A DNA stretch of 64,000 bases from NCBI RefSeq assembly GCF_015356825.1, contig NZ_JAACYW010000003.1:62001-126000 (forward strand), read 5' to 3'. Shown here one piece after another: positions 8,433-17,076 of the stretch. The stretch is from Catenulispora rubra. Its GTDB lineage: Bacteria > Actinomycetota > Actinomycetes > Streptomycetales > Catenulisporaceae. The notes below the pieces were generated by a model. The model searched no databases. It was not told the origin of the DNA and saw only the letters and a program-made list of their open reading frames with translations. Made by a program: the position numbers and the translations under genes. Numbering within the stretch: the first letter of the stretch is position 1; each line of letters begins with the position of its first letter.

Positions 8433-9008
8433 ATGGCTCGTTTGATCGTCGTCACCGGGATCCCGGCGTCGGGCAAGACCACAGTCGCCGCAGCGCTGGC
8501 GCAGCGCTCCACTCGGGCAGTGGTCGTCGATGGCGACACGATCCGCGCGATGGTTGTCAGCGGCTACGTCGATATGGCACGTGATCCAAGCGAAGAGGCG
8601 TTGCGGCAACTTCGGCTGCGCTATCAGGCTTCACTCGCAGTCGCCCACGTCTACCTGCAAGCAGGCTTCGACGTTGTCTTCAACGACAACGTCCTCGGGC
8701 CGTTGCTTGACGAACTGCCCGGCCTGGTGCCGTGCGACCAGTTCCACCTCGTCGTGCTGAATCCCGGCCCCGAGGTCATCCGTGACCGCGACCGGGAGCG
8801 AGAGAAGACCGCGTACACCGCCGAGAACGGCAGCTTTGACTGGCTTCGTGAAGTCCTCGCGAACGAGACGCCGCGCCTCGGCCTGTGGCTCGACACCTCC
8901 CATCAAACCCCTGACGAGTCCGCCGACGTCATCATCGCGAAACTCGACGAGTCTCTGATCTCTACCAACATCATCCGCAGCGGACGCTGGCCGCGGTCTG
9001 GCAGCTGA
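8433..9008 (+). CDS. P-loop kinase / ATPase of the zeta-toxin and CPT-like group
   Basis: 191 aa. A Walker A motif G-I-P-A-S-G-K-T-T at residues 9-17 follows strand LIVV. A second strand ends in VVVDGDTIR, placing an acidic pair where small-molecule kinases of the zeta-toxin/chloramphenicol-phosphotransferase/AAA_33 group bind substrate or Mg. The motif DVVFNDNVLGPLLDEL and the Arg-rich lid (RDRDREREKT) also fit. The substrate cannot be told. The gene stands alone between minus-strand neighbours. Its start is flanked by a perfect inverted repeat, so expression may be tightly controlled. It could be an antibiotic-modifying kinase, a nucleotide or sugar kinase, or a toxin without a recognised antitoxin. 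Confidence 0.75.
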   Translation: MARLIVVTGIPASGKTTVAAALAQRSTRAVVVDGDTIRAMVVSGYVDMARDPSEEALRQLRLRYQASLAVAHVYLQAGFDVVFNDNVLGPLLDELPGLVPCDQFHLVVLNPGPEVIRDRDREREKTAYTAENGSFDWLREVLANETPRLGLWLDTSHQTPDESADVIIAKLDESLISTNIIRSGRWPRSGS

Positions 9009-9059
9009 TCGCAGTTCCACCAGCGGTTCGCTGTTCCCGCAGGAGGCAAGCAAGCCAGC

Positions 9060-9608
9060 TCACAGTTCATCGATGTAGTCCAAGAGCGGCGCGACATCGA
9101 CCTCTACGCCATACCAGTCGGCACGTTGTGTCAGCTCGACCACAACTTCCCGAAGGGCTGAAGCGGTGTAACCGTCAAACTCAAGCTGCTGAACCTCGTC
9201 CTGCAAAATGTGCCGTGCACGCTCGGCGGCCACAACACGGACCTCGTCGGTTCTCATCACTTCAGGCAAGTCCTCGTAGGAATCCAGGTCTCGGAGCGCA
9301 CGGGCATCCCCTACTGCCGCAAGAACGAGTTTCGCCACGATGTCGTCACGGCTTGACTCAACAGGAGCCGACATGCGGCTGAGCTGCCGAGCGAGTCTCA
9401 GCGCGCTGCTGCAGTCCAGAGGACCCGCCCGAAGCTCGCCAGTTGGCGCGCCAACCACTTCCCAGAGCCAGTCGGTCTCTTGCGATTCGGCGTAGAGCTG
9501 GAGCAGGGCGGCCGCGTCACACAATCGGAGCAGCATCGAGTTGCTCGTGCGGTCTGCACGCACCATCCAGTCGTCCCATAGGCCCAGGAGCGGCCCGATC
9601 GTGCTCAT
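9060..9608 (-). CDS. Hypothetical protein, 182 aa
   Basis: No family recognised. Predominantly helical and acidic (MSTIGPLLGLWDDWMVRADRT; LREVVVELTQRADWYGVEVD), with no membrane segments or signal. It converges with the kinase gene across 51 bp. On its upstream side is a transposase stump, which suggests that insertions have reworked the area. Codon composition is similar to the surrounding genes. Confidence 0.6.
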   Translation of the reverse strand: MSTIGPLLGLWDDWMVRADRTSNSMLLRLCDAAALLQLYAESQETDWLWEVVGAPTGELRAGPLDCSSALRLARQLSRMSAPVESSRDDIVAKLVLAAVGDARALRDLDSYEDLPEVMRTDEVRVVAAERARHILQDEVQQLEFDGYTASALREVVVELTQRADWYGVEVDVAPLLDYIDEL

Positions 9609-9628
9609 CTGGGCGCCGAGACCTGGCT

Positions 9629-9763
9629 AACACCGCCTTCATCGCCCCCGAGCAATTGAACGCCGCCGTCCGCCGCAGACTGCGCGAAATCCAGTACCGG
9701 CCCTGGCTCATCGACGGGGCACTTGTCGGTACCAGGCTGGTCATCCGGACCGAACCGTCATGA
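9629..9763 (+). mobile_element. 3' stump of an IS630-type transposase gene
   Basis: This frame encodes NTAFIAPEQLNAAVRRRLREI, then QYRPWLIDGALVGTRLVI and a stop. It resembles the extreme C-terminus of IS630-family DDE transposases, which typically end 'R.lr.iQyRP.LldgfLa.TgL'. The catalytic domain, N-terminus and inverted repeats are absent, so it is a dead remnant. Similarity is judged by eye only. Confidence 0.45.
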
Positions 9764-9794
9764 CCACATCAGCAGGATCGGTAGCCTGTTCGAT

Positions 9795-10334
9795 GTGGAA
9801 TCCAACGGAGCTGCATGGGACCCCGTCAGCGTTCTGTCCGATGCGGATCGTGAATACTTCTTCGACCGGTGGGACGACCTGGGCGATCTGAACGTGCCCG
9901 GGCCGTTCTACACTGGTGTGACCGACAACTGCTGGACAGGTCGGCTGCACGCGCCACACAACGTGATCTACGGCGGCAAGTACTTCTCGGAGTATGTCTT
10001 CCGCCAACCACGCGACACGGACGAGGTCGCGGGCCTGGTACTGGCAGCCCAGGAAGACCCGTTCGCGGGATACGCGAGCAACGGGGACGAGCACTGGAGC
10101 CCTGACGCTGTCCGCTCCTGGTGGCAGAACCGAGACCGCGTAGTCGACAGCTTGTTTGCGAGCCTGAACAGGTTGGACACCGAGGACGATAACGAGTCCG
10201 GCGACGCAGCTCAGGGATTACGACAATTCCTTAGCTACCTTGAGACCGGGCTCGAAGCTGACCTTCGCGCTTACATCTTCAGACTAGAGACCGGACGCTA
10301 TCCAACGCCTGATCAACGCCTGCCGAAGCTTTGA
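9795..10334 (+). CDS. Hypothetical protein, about 179 aa
   Basis: An acidic, aromatic-rich soluble protein (YFFDRWDDLGDLNVPGPFY, TDNCWTGRLHAPHNVIYGG, WWQNRDRVVDSLFASL). I recall similar uncharacterised actinobacterial proteins, some labelled ferredoxin, but only two cysteine-poor segments are present and no iron-sulphur motif is visible, so I give no function. The GTG at 9795 is chosen because upstream codons overlap the transposase stump. The ribosome site is weak. Confidence 0.55.
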   Translation: MESNGAAWDPVSVLSDADREYFFDRWDDLGDLNVPGPFYTGVTDNCWTGRLHAPHNVIYGGKYFSEYVFRQPRDTDEVAGLVLAAQEDPFAGYASNGDEHWSPDAVRSWWQNRDRVVDSLFASLNRLDTEDDNESGDAAQGLRQFLSYLETGLEADLRAYIFRLETGRYPTPDQRLPKL

Positions 10335-10479
10335 CCCCTTCGGTCTCGTGGGACTTCCACCAGTCGGCCGACATCACCCCTTGAAGGTCAGTAGTGCAGT
10401 CCCGCCAAATATCTTGATGCCTTGGTGAGACGCTCGGCGTCCCGGCAAGGCGCCAAAGCAGTCCGTAGGTTGACTGCCG

Positions 10480-10839
10480 TCAGACAAGTTCGATCTCGAT
10501 GGCCAGAACTCCTAGGGCCTCCTTCTCCGGGCCGTAGATCCTGCGGATGTTGGCGAGTTGCTGCTCACGCGGGCTGTCGGGGTTGACCCGTGCCGGGCCC
10601 CCGGTGTCGAGCATCTACTCGAAAGAGGCGTAGCGGGCGACGCGTTTAACGCGTGTCAGGACGTCGTCGGTGCCGCAGATGAAGCGGATGTGGTCGCCGG
10701 CGGCCAGGCTGCGCAGGTTGGGGTACTGGACGCGGATCTCGATGGTCTTGCGGCCTGAGGCGACCAGGTCGAAGTAGCGCCGGTAGAGGTTCATCTCGCG
10801 GGCACGCACGCCGGTCTCGGTGCGGGGTCGGTCGTTCAT
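10480..10839 (-). pseudogene. ASCH-domain protein gene interrupted by one in-frame stop
   Basis: From an ATG at 10839 the frame encodes an ASCH fold: EMNLYRRYFDLVASGRKTIE, RVQYPNLRSLAAGDHIRF, then VKRVARYASFE and a TAG at 10615-10617. Directly after the TAG the same frame continues with MLDTGGPARVNPDSPREQQL and IRRIYGPEKEALGVLAIEIE up to a TGA at 10480. That continuation is the expected ASCH C-terminus. The gene is therefore full-length but carries a single nonsense codon, probably GAG or CAG changed to TAG. ASCH proteins bind RNA or modified nucleotides. Upstream codons appear to be frameshifted remains of another reading frame. Confidence 0.75.
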
Positions 10840-11283
10840 CAGGCAGTCGATCTCCAGGGTCGTGTACGAGCGGTAGAAATGTTCGGGGTCCGACAGCATG
10901 CGGCCCAACAGCCAGACCCATCGCATCGACGTAGTCGTCGACGGCGCCAGCCCAAGCGGTCGCGTCCAGCATCGAGAGCGGGGCAATGGAGCTATCCGGC
11001 TGTCACGGACGACCTCTTCGCGAAAAGTCTTCGCGATGTCTCCCGGCGACGTTCGGCGTGATTCACTTACGCTCGAGCTGATGGGTGCACCCGCCGGCGA
11101 GGCCGCGATCCGGCCAGCGCTTTCGGCGGCCGTCTACGGCCGACAAACTGCCTCGAAGAAGACCGCGCATCGGACCCGAGAGGATTCGGGGCGGCGCCAT
11201 GTCCTCGGCTTATCCATCGGCGCCTCCGTGTCGGGCTTCGAGCTCGAACATCTGGGTCAGGTCTCGCATGTGTATGGGTTTTC
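10840..11283. other. No intact gene; decayed sequence
   Basis: On the minus strand two adjacent frames would join sensibly (DYVDAMG in one, then WLLGRMLSDPEHFYRSYTT in the next, near 10915). This suggests a frameshifted remnant upstream of the ASCH gene. Nothing convincing is seen in the remaining 280 bp before the 232-aa gene. Confidence 0.4.
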
Positions 11284-11982
11284 TCAAGCCTCATCAGCCT
11301 CTGCCCCGGCGGCCCATCCCTTACGGCTGGCGCCGGGCAACGACCGGGCCAGTTCCTCGATGACTTCAATGATGGAGTCCTGGACCATGCGAGCAGCCGC
11401 CGGATTCGTGTTCGCCCTCACCGCGAGAGCGTTCCACGCCGCAGCAATGGGTCTCCACCAGTCATCGTGCTGTACCAACTGGTCTGCCAGGGCTCGATAG
11501 CCGTCCAGCCTCGCCGCCATTTGTGACGGGTCCGTCAGTTCAGGGTGCCGTTCCACGTGATCGATGAGCATCAGTGTCGGGTCGCTATACAGCAGCGACT
11601 TGAGCTGCTGCAGCTGCCTTACCCGGCGCTGATCAGCGCGCAAGGCAGCTGCAGCCTCGGCGCCATCGCCATCGATTTTTAGACGTATCGTCGCGACGAG
11701 GTCCCGATAGTAGCCGTGTGGGCTGTTCAGGCCAGCGCCGATGGCGGAGTTCATCTCGTCTTCCGCTACCTGGGCCTGATCGGCATCATGGCTCGCGGCG
11801 ACGAGCCATGTGGCCGCATAAAGATCAGTTCGCACAACGGCCTCAGGATTGCTATGCCGCCTACGCCCAGGCCGCCAGGTGCCTGCGACAACCGCGGTGA
11901 ACTCGTACCCGTCGGTTGCGGATGGCAGGATCATCTCGACGGTCACCGAGCGAGACCGGCGGACGCGCCAAGACCTGGTCAC
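11284..11982 (-). CDS. Uncharacterised third gene of the Trypco1/trypsin operon, 232 aa
   Basis: Translationally coupled to the trypsin-NTPase gene: its GTG start at 11982 overlaps that gene's TGA by four bases. The N-terminal half is beta-like (VTVEMILPSATDGYEFTAVV, AGTWRP). The C-terminal half is charged and helical, with alternating Ala/Glu/Arg (RLKIDGDGAEAAAALRADQR) and a long amphipathic region to the end. There are no cysteine clusters, membrane spans or known catalytic motif. Position as the last gene of a protease/NTPase conflict operon makes it a candidate effector, target or scaffold. That is inference from context only. Confidence 0.7.
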   Translation of the reverse strand: MTRSWRVRRSRSVTVEMILPSATDGYEFTAVVAGTWRPGRRRHSNPEAVVRTDLYAATWLVAASHDADQAQVAEDEMNSAIGAGLNSPHGYYRDLVATIRLKIDGDGAEAAAALRADQRRVRQLQQLKSLLYSDPTLMLIDHVERHPELTDPSQMAARLDGYRALADQLVQHDDWWRPIAAAWNALAVRANTNPAAARMVQDSIIEVIEELARSLPGASRKGWAAGAEADEA

Positions 11983-14663
11983 GCTTGCATCGCCGAGGCT
12001 CGCAGCGCCCGCCGAGCCCGACGTTCCTGCTCGTAGGCCTCATTGAGGTCCTTAACCAGGTCGCGGCCTGCATCGACGGCGGCCTGAGCAAGGCTGCCAG
12101 CAGACGTGAACAACGCGAATGCCGCCCCCATCGCACCGACTGCTTTTGTCAACCTACGTACCATGGCGACATACCATTCGTCGTGCCCACTACAGCTGGT
12201 GACGCAGTCGGTCAGCGGTCGGCGCGCCCACTCAGCCTCGTCCAGGGCACGTAGCAGTTCTGCGAACGTGTCGGAGACCGCCGGGTCGTCTTCGTCGACT
12301 GTGCACAACCAGGGGATGTCTTCTCGGTCAGCGGACAGCAAGGCCGCGAAGGCCACCACCGAGGAGGGCTTGCGCGGCCGTGCGCGGAACCAGGCCTCCG
12401 CGGTATGCCGAAACCACACCGACAAGTCCGGGTCAGCGGCGGCCTCAGCAAGGATCTCCAACAAGTTCGCCAAAGTTTCGGGCGTCGCCGACCCGGCAGA
12501 ACGGGTAGGAGGCTGGGAACGGCCAGGGTTGTCCCCATGGTCGGCTGTGCGGCGTAGCCGGGTCAGCGCCACCTCGCGACGGTCGCCGGTGAGCATGCCT
12601 CGGCACACCGCATGCACCGTCGGGTGCATTCTGGGCTGGCCGGCCCACGTGTATAGCAGCGCCTCACTGCTGCGCCTCAGGTGCGGGTCCGTGACGGCTC
12701 TGGCCATGACTTGTTGCAGGAGATCGTGGCGTCCATATTCGGTGACGATGTCCACCAGGTACTTCGATACGAAGTCTTGGTCCTGCAAGCCGATGACGAG
12801 TTCGCACAGCCAATCCACCGCCTGGATTGTCCGCCGCGAATCCGTCCCGGCGCGCCGGACGATCCAGCGCGCCATAGGGACGCGGGTGTCGTCATAGGAC
12901 TTCCACACGTAGCGCACGATCGCGGCCGCACGCCCCGGTTCGATCAAGGTGACGCTGCCGTCGGCGTTCACCCTGGCGTCCATCGCGGCAAGATCTGCGT
13001 GCAGCCCGGGCTCGGACAAGTGCTGCCAAGCAGTCTCTGCCGTCAGCGCCTCGGAGGACGGACGGCCCATATCAGTCGCGAGATCGGTAGCGAGCGCGTT
13101 CAGGTCTCCCAGTTGGGCTGAACCCTCTAGGCACACGGCCAACAGCCGCACGCGGCCGTCGGGGCTGAGCGCTCCAACCGCACCAGGTGCGGCGAAGAGC
13201 GCGTTCAGGTGTTCCTCGTAGTCGTCCAGCTGTACGGCCACGGACTCGGCGATGGTCCGCAGAGCATGATCCGTGAACTGCGGTGTCCCATCATGGGCCG
13301 ACACCACCCGCGAATAGCGTGCTGCCTCGGCAAGGATCTGCTTGACAGCGACACCTGCTCGGGCAGCAGTGCGCCCGGCGAGTAGGTCAGTGACAGCCTT
13401 GTCGTTGGCGACTGCGACCAGTTGAGCATCGGCTTGGGCCAGGTGTGCGGCTACGATCTTCGCCGCGTCTGGGCTTTCCTTCAGATGGATGACGGCGACC
13501 TCGCTGGGGGCTTCAGCGGCGCACCGACGCCAGATCTGCTCACTCATGGTGATCACCAGTTGTGAATGGCGTCCGGCGAGCTCCGCGGCATAACCGCGTA
13601 AGGATGCCAGCAGTTCGCTGCTGGGTGTATCACGTGAAGGATCGCGCAGGTCCAAGACGTATCCCGTGCGCACGGCGAGCGGCAGATGTTTAGGCTGAAG
13701 CTCGCCGATATCCGGCAGCTGCAGATGACTGATCGTGTCGATGTCGATGCGCCCATGCGAAGCAAGCAGGCGCTCGGCAAAGGTGGTCGCACCGACGCCG
13801 TCGGCAGCGGCAACAACCACGATCCGCATGTCGATGAGGGCAGCCGCGCCGGTCTCAAAGCACGGCGTCCACGCCGAGGACTCGACCCAACGCTGATCCG
13901 CCCAAGCCTGATCGCGGTTGCGGCTGCTCGCGCCCATCCACAGCGTCGGATCGGGAGCGCGATCTCGATCACTGCTGTCGTAAGGTGGGTCGGCGTGGCC
14001 AGCGAGCAGACCCATGAGAATCTCAACTCGCGCAGCCCAGCACAGTTCTGCAGCACTGACGTCGGCGGTGTCGCCCAACTTCTTCTTGAACATGCTGGTC
14101 TGGACTCCGATGACGGCGTCGTCACCAGCGCGCAAGAGCGGCGCGCCGCTGAACCCCGTGGTCGCCATCGGAAGTTGGCAACCCAGCATCACCACGTTGT
14201 CAGGCTTCTGGTCCAGACCGTTGACGCTGCCCTTCAGGGTCCGGTACTTGAACTCGCCGACGCCGACGTGGTCGGCATAGCCGATGGTGGTGAAGGCAGT
14301 CCCTGAAGCCTGCTTGTCGGAGGCCGCAAGCAACTCGACGCTGGCCTTGAGGCAATTGCTGCTACGAAGTACAGCCAGGTCGTTCTCGCGGTCGGCGGCC
14401 ACCACCTCGGCGGTGAAGGACGGCTCGCCCGGAGGCATCGGCCTGATGCTGACCGTCCTGGACCCTTCAGGAGCACCGGCCTCGCGCGGGCCACCGACGT
14501 CCAGCGCAATCCCACTGTCGCGGCCCCATGTCTGTTCGATGACATGCCAAGCTGTGACCAGTATTCCTTCGGCTACCTGAAAGCAGGTACCAACCGGATT
14601 GCCCGCGCTATCGCCGACGATTCCCACGTAGTCCCGCCGGTCACGACCACCCCGCTCAGTCAC
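11979..14663 (-). CDS. Trypsin-like protease fused to a STAND-like NTPase region with degenerate Walker A
   Basis: 894 aa. Residues about 1-210 form a trypsin-like protease with all three triad positions visible: His in LVTAWHVIEQ, Asp in DRENDLAVLRS and Ser in TTGFSGAPLL. There is no signal peptide, so it is probably intracellular. A linker leads to a P-loop-like unit with IVVVAAADGVGATTF. The usual Walker A lysine (GVGKTT) is Ala here, while a Walker B-like strand GYVLDLRD follows. The rest (about 450-890) is helical, repeat-like sensor sequence. This trypsin plus NTPase arrangement next to a Trypco1 gene matches regulated conflict systems described for multicellular bacteria. It overlaps the upstream Trypco1 gene by 8 bp and the downstream 232-aa gene by 4 bp. 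Confidence 0.85.
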   Translation of the reverse strand: MTERGGRDRRDYVGIVGDSAGNPVGTCFQVAEGILVTAWHVIEQTWGRDSGIALDVGGPREAGAPEGSRTVSIRPMPPGEPSFTAEVVAADRENDLAVLRSSNCLKASVELLAASDKQASGTAFTTIGYADHVGVGEFKYRTLKGSVNGLDQKPDNVVMLGCQLPMATTGFSGAPLLRAGDDAVIGVQTSMFKKKLGDTADVSAAELCWAARVEILMGLLAGHADPPYDSSDRDRAPDPTLWMGASSRNRDQAWADQRWVESSAWTPCFETGAAALIDMRIVVVAAADGVGATTFAERLLASHGRIDIDTISHLQLPDIGELQPKHLPLAVRTGYVLDLRDPSRDTPSSELLASLRGYAAELAGRHSQLVITMSEQIWRRCAAEAPSEVAVIHLKESPDAAKIVAAHLAQADAQLVAVANDKAVTDLLAGRTAARAGVAVKQILAEAARYSRVVSAHDGTPQFTDHALRTIAESVAVQLDDYEEHLNALFAAPGAVGALSPDGRVRLLAVCLEGSAQLGDLNALATDLATDMGRPSSEALTAETAWQHLSEPGLHADLAAMDARVNADGSVTLIEPGRAAAIVRYVWKSYDDTRVPMARWIVRRAGTDSRRTIQAVDWLCELVIGLQDQDFVSKYLVDIVTEYGRHDLLQQVMARAVTDPHLRRSSEALLYTWAGQPRMHPTVHAVCRGMLTGDRREVALTRLRRTADHGDNPGRSQPPTRSAGSATPETLANLLEILAEAAADPDLSVWFRHTAEAWFRARPRKPSSVVAFAALLSADREDIPWLCTVDEDDPAVSDTFAELLRALDEAEWARRPLTDCVTSCSGHDEWYVAMVRRLTKAVGAMGAAFALFTSAGSLAQAAVDAGRDLVKDLNEAYEQERRARRALRASAMQA

Positions 14664-15057
14664 GGTCTTCCCGAGCCTCTGGCTCTGCCACCGCTGCCGC
14701 GCTCGTGCCGGTCACCACGGATCCGCTGACACCAGCGCGGGCGTATGTGAGTTTGACATTCAACGTGGCCTCGGCACCGATGCCGGCGAGGATGACGTGG
14801 CCGTTTGCGGAGAACTTGATCCCGAACTGTATTTCCATCTGCTCCGGAGCCGACACCTTGGCGGCGATACGCGCGCCGGTAGCAGCGACCTGAGCCGCGA
14901 TACGCTCGATCGCCTGCTGACTAGCAGCGAAAGCGTCAGCAACCGCCTCGACGGACCTACCCCTTCCAGCGGTATTCGTGATTCCCGACGGTGAGTCCGT
15001 GGTCTCGATCAGAACGGTGACACCGTCGATGTCACTCTCCAGGTATGGCTGCGCCAC
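14656..15057 (-). CDS. Trypco1 (trypsin-co-occurring domain 1) protein
   Basis: 133 aa. The pattern fits Trypco1: an N-terminal beta-hairpin (GVTVLIETTDS), a helix (VEAVADAFAASQQAIERIAA), then paired strands in which EQMEIQFGIKFSANGHVILA leads to GIGAEATLNVKLTY. This family lies beside trypsin-like peptidases in predicted NTP-dependent conflict systems, and the next gene is exactly such a protease. The two overlap by 8 bp. The GTG at 15057 follows AGGGGGG at 4-5 nt. It probably acts as a substrate, sensor or adaptor for the protease. Biochemical function is not established in anything I can see here. Confidence 0.8.
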   Translation of the reverse strand: MAQPYLESDIDGVTVLIETTDSPSGITNTAGRGRSVEAVADAFAASQQAIERIAAQVAATGARIAAKVSAPEQMEIQFGIKFSANGHVILAGIGAEATLNVKLTYARAGVSGSVVTGTSAAAVAEPEAREDRD

Positions 15058-15109
15058 AGTCCCCCCTGTGCGCTCCGGTACCGCCCATACGCGGCGGCCC
15101 CCGTCTTTG

Positions 15110-15127
15110 AAGTCAGAACCCTGACTT
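15110..15127. promoter_or_regulatory. AAGTCAG-aacc-CTGACTT inverted repeat upstream of the Trypco1 operon
   Basis: Perfect 7-bp arms about 55 bp before the first start codon of the operon, in an AT-richer patch (it continues TTACCTATTTGGTCATC). Placement fits an operator over the operon promoter. Confidence 0.45.
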
Positions 15128-15294
15128 ACCTATTTGGTCATCATTGCGACACCTGTGGCGTTCGTCAATGGCGCCCGTCCGTATCAGCCGCCTTGCCTTC
15201 ACGGGACGGCTCCAACATCACCACGCGAAGGGCCCGATCGAGCACGCTGGGGATTCACGGCGCCCGTGGCCGCGGAGCCGGAACAGCAAGCGAG

Positions 15295-16296
15295 TTACGT
15301 AGCGACGACGTAGGCGCCGCTACGAAAGAGCGCGGCGAATTCGCCAGGTCCATAGCGCTGGTCAAGCCAAGCCTGGAGCAGTCCTAAGTTCCCGTCGAGA
15401 GTCGCTCGGATGGTCAGGTGGTGCAGTTCGGCCGTTTCAGGGCCACCGATGTCGTTCAAGAACGCTGCGTAGGGTTTGGTTACGAGGCCTGCGTAGGCGC
15501 TCATCGAGGCCAGATATGGCATATCGCCCGCGATCGGCTCACGAGCGCCGATCGCGTCCAGGAATGCTGCGGCATCGGTGCCGTCAACCGGCGCAGCGAG
15601 ACCGGCAGCCAACGTCGCGTCGCGGGCGATCGCGGCTGCCTCGCGATCGAAAGCGCCCTCCATGATAATGCCGAGGTTCCGCGTGCTCGCAGAGTCTTGA
15701 GGGTCGCGAGCGGAGTAAGTCTGGCCGGACTCCCGCCGGAAGTTGATCCCGTGCTGGTTGCGGTGAATGCCGTTGGTACCGAGGCGGAACGACCGGTAGG
15801 TGAGGTAGTGGAAGGTGTCATGGATGTACGCGTGGAGCAGGTCCAGTCCGATGATTCCTGGGGTGCAGGCCGTCGGTGCAGTGGTGTGCAGGTCCCCATA
15901 TCGGCTGATGACCGCTGCTGCTTGAACGTAGCGGTACCCCGGAGCCTGGATGTCGTCGGGCGCGCGGTACGGAAGCAGCCGGTGGTGGAACCCGCCGTAC
16001 GCGGGGGTGGTAGCGGAGACGGCGATGAACACGCGCTCCAGCGGCAGGAGCATCGTCTGGCCGAGGCCGGCCAGACGATCACGCGCCTTCTCGACGCCGG
16101 CCTCGAACACCTCGAGGTCCCGGCCAGACAGCGTACCCACCAGTGCGTCCATCGTGCCGAAGGCCAGGCGTGGGTAGCGCTCGGCGAGCCGGAGCGTGTG
16201 GCGCGGGTCGGCCCGGAAGCGGGCCAGGCGGTCATAGATCTCGCGCTTCTGGCGGGTTGATCCGGTCAGGTGCTCGTTCGGCGTGAGCACGGTCAA
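15295..16296 (-). CDS. Hypothetical protein, 333 aa, with His-rich central segment
   Basis: No family recognised. Soluble and mixed alpha/beta, with a central His-rich helix (LLHAYIHDTFHYLTYRSFR) that offers closely spaced histidines suitable for a metal site, though no complete known motif. A TTG start at 16296 with GAAGGGGGAC about 6 nt upstream is well placed; an in-frame GTG at 16290 is the alternative. The start lies 65 bp inside the end of the Nudix gene, so the two are probably co-expressed. Function unknown. Confidence 0.7.
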   Translation of the reverse strand: MTVLTPNEHLTGSTRQKREIYDRLARFRADPRHTLRLAERYPRLAFGTMDALVGTLSGRDLEVFEAGVEKARDRLAGLGQTMLLPLERVFIAVSATTPAYGGFHHRLLPYRAPDDIQAPGYRYVQAAAVISRYGDLHTTAPTACTPGIIGLDLLHAYIHDTFHYLTYRSFRLGTNGIHRNQHGINFRRESGQTYSARDPQDSASTRNLGIIMEGAFDREAAAIARDATLAAGLAAPVDGTDAAAFLDAIGAREPIAGDMPYLASMSAYAGLVTKPYAAFLNDIGGPETAELHHLTIRATLDGNLGLLQAWLDQRYGPGEFAALFRSGAYVVAT

Positions 16297-16771
16297 CGTC
16301 GTCCCCCTTCATGAACCAATGGCGATGTTGGTCGATCAGGTCTCTGTGCGCGGGCAACAGCCCGTCGGGAAGTGCGTCGAGCTCGAAGAACTGTGCGTCG
16401 AGCACCTCTTTGGGGTCGGGCCGATAGGTCCCGCCGACGAACTCAGCCAGGAACGCGACTTCGGCGCGCAGCTTGAAGCCGGTGACCAGGAGTACCGGGC
16501 CCGGCTCGACTTTGACCTCGTAGCCGGTCTCCTCGTGCGCCTCCCGCACGACGGTGTCTTCCCACCGCTCACCAGACTCGGCGTAGCCGGTGACCAGGCC
16601 CCACGGTCGCGAAGGCTTCCACATGCGGCCCTTGATCAGGAGCACGCGACCTTCGGAGTCCCGGACCAGACCGGAGACCCCGACGATGAACTTCGACTGG
16701 GTGACCCACAAGATGCGCCACTGCACGCCCCCGGCGTGGCGACCGATGAAGGTCCAGATCCTCTCTCGCAT
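16232..16771 (-). CDS. Nudix hydrolase
   Basis: 179 aa from an ATG at 16771. The Nudix box is complete and follows G-x5-E-x7-REUxEExGU: GYAESGERW followed by EDTVVREAHEETGY. The preceding strands (VGVSGLVRDSEGRVLLIKGR) and PWGLVTG are typical. Nudix enzymes hydrolyse nucleoside diphosphates linked to another group. The target is not predictable here. The 3' end overlaps the 333-aa gene by 65 bp in another frame. Upstream, 20 bp separate it from a 94-aa gene. The N-terminal extension available further upstream runs through that gene and is rejected. Confidence 0.85.
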   Translation of the reverse strand: MRERIWTFIGRHAGGVQWRILWVTQSKFIVGVSGLVRDSEGRVLLIKGRMWKPSRPWGLVTGYAESGERWEDTVVREAHEETGYEVKVEPGPVLLVTGFKLRAEVAFLAEFVGGTYRPDPKEVLDAQFFELDALPDGLLPAHRDLIDQHRHWFMKGDDVDRAHAERAPDRINPPEARDL

Positions 16772-16791
16772 GCTGGCTAGCCTGTCAGCCC

Positions 16792-17076
16792 TCAGCAGCC
16801 CGTCGCCGCGGAAACGCCGACCGCGCACGCCCGGCGAATCGCCCATCCACGCTGCGCTGCCTGCGAGCGAGCCGCACGCGTCGCCGCCGCAGCCTCCTCA
16901 ACGAGTCGGGCGAAGTATCCGGGCTCGATGCGGGCACGGTTGTCGGGCGCGACCAATGACCGCGCCCCACCGCTCCAAGAGACGGTATAGAGGTTCGCGC
17001 CGCGGACTTCCACGACGATGCCCACACGGCCATCGCCCATGTCGATGCGGTCACCCACCGTTGCGGCGGCGGTCAC
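16792..17076 (-). CDS. Small SH3-like beta protein (DUF1918-like), 94 aa
   Basis: The start GTG at 17076 overlaps the stop of the preceding 72-aa gene (GTGA), which decides the start. The first 55 residues (VGDRIDMGDGRVGIVVEVRG, then LYTVSWSGGARSLVAP) have the turn-rich pattern of DUF1918/SH3-like small barrels. The C-terminal 40 residues form an Ala/Arg-rich helix. It could bind nucleic acid or a partner protein. The Nudix gene follows 20 bp later. Confidence 0.6.
   Translation of the reverse strand: MTAAATVGDRIDMGDGRVGIVVEVRGANLYTVSWSGGARSLVAPDNRARIEPGYFARLVEEAAAATRAARSQAAQRGWAIRRACAVGVSAATGC

Noticed and set aside
8433-9608. Zeta-toxin/antitoxin pair formed by the kinase and the 182-aa gene
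   Set aside because: The genes are convergent and the 182-aa protein does not resemble an epsilon antitoxin. Zeta-type toxins normally follow their antitoxin in one operon.
10898-11500. 200-aa plus-strand frame
   Set aside because: Overlaps the end of the 232-aa operon gene and shows typical antisense composition.
12106-12897. 263-codon plus-strand frame
   Set aside because: Ser/Arg-rich antisense of the trypsin-NTPase gene.
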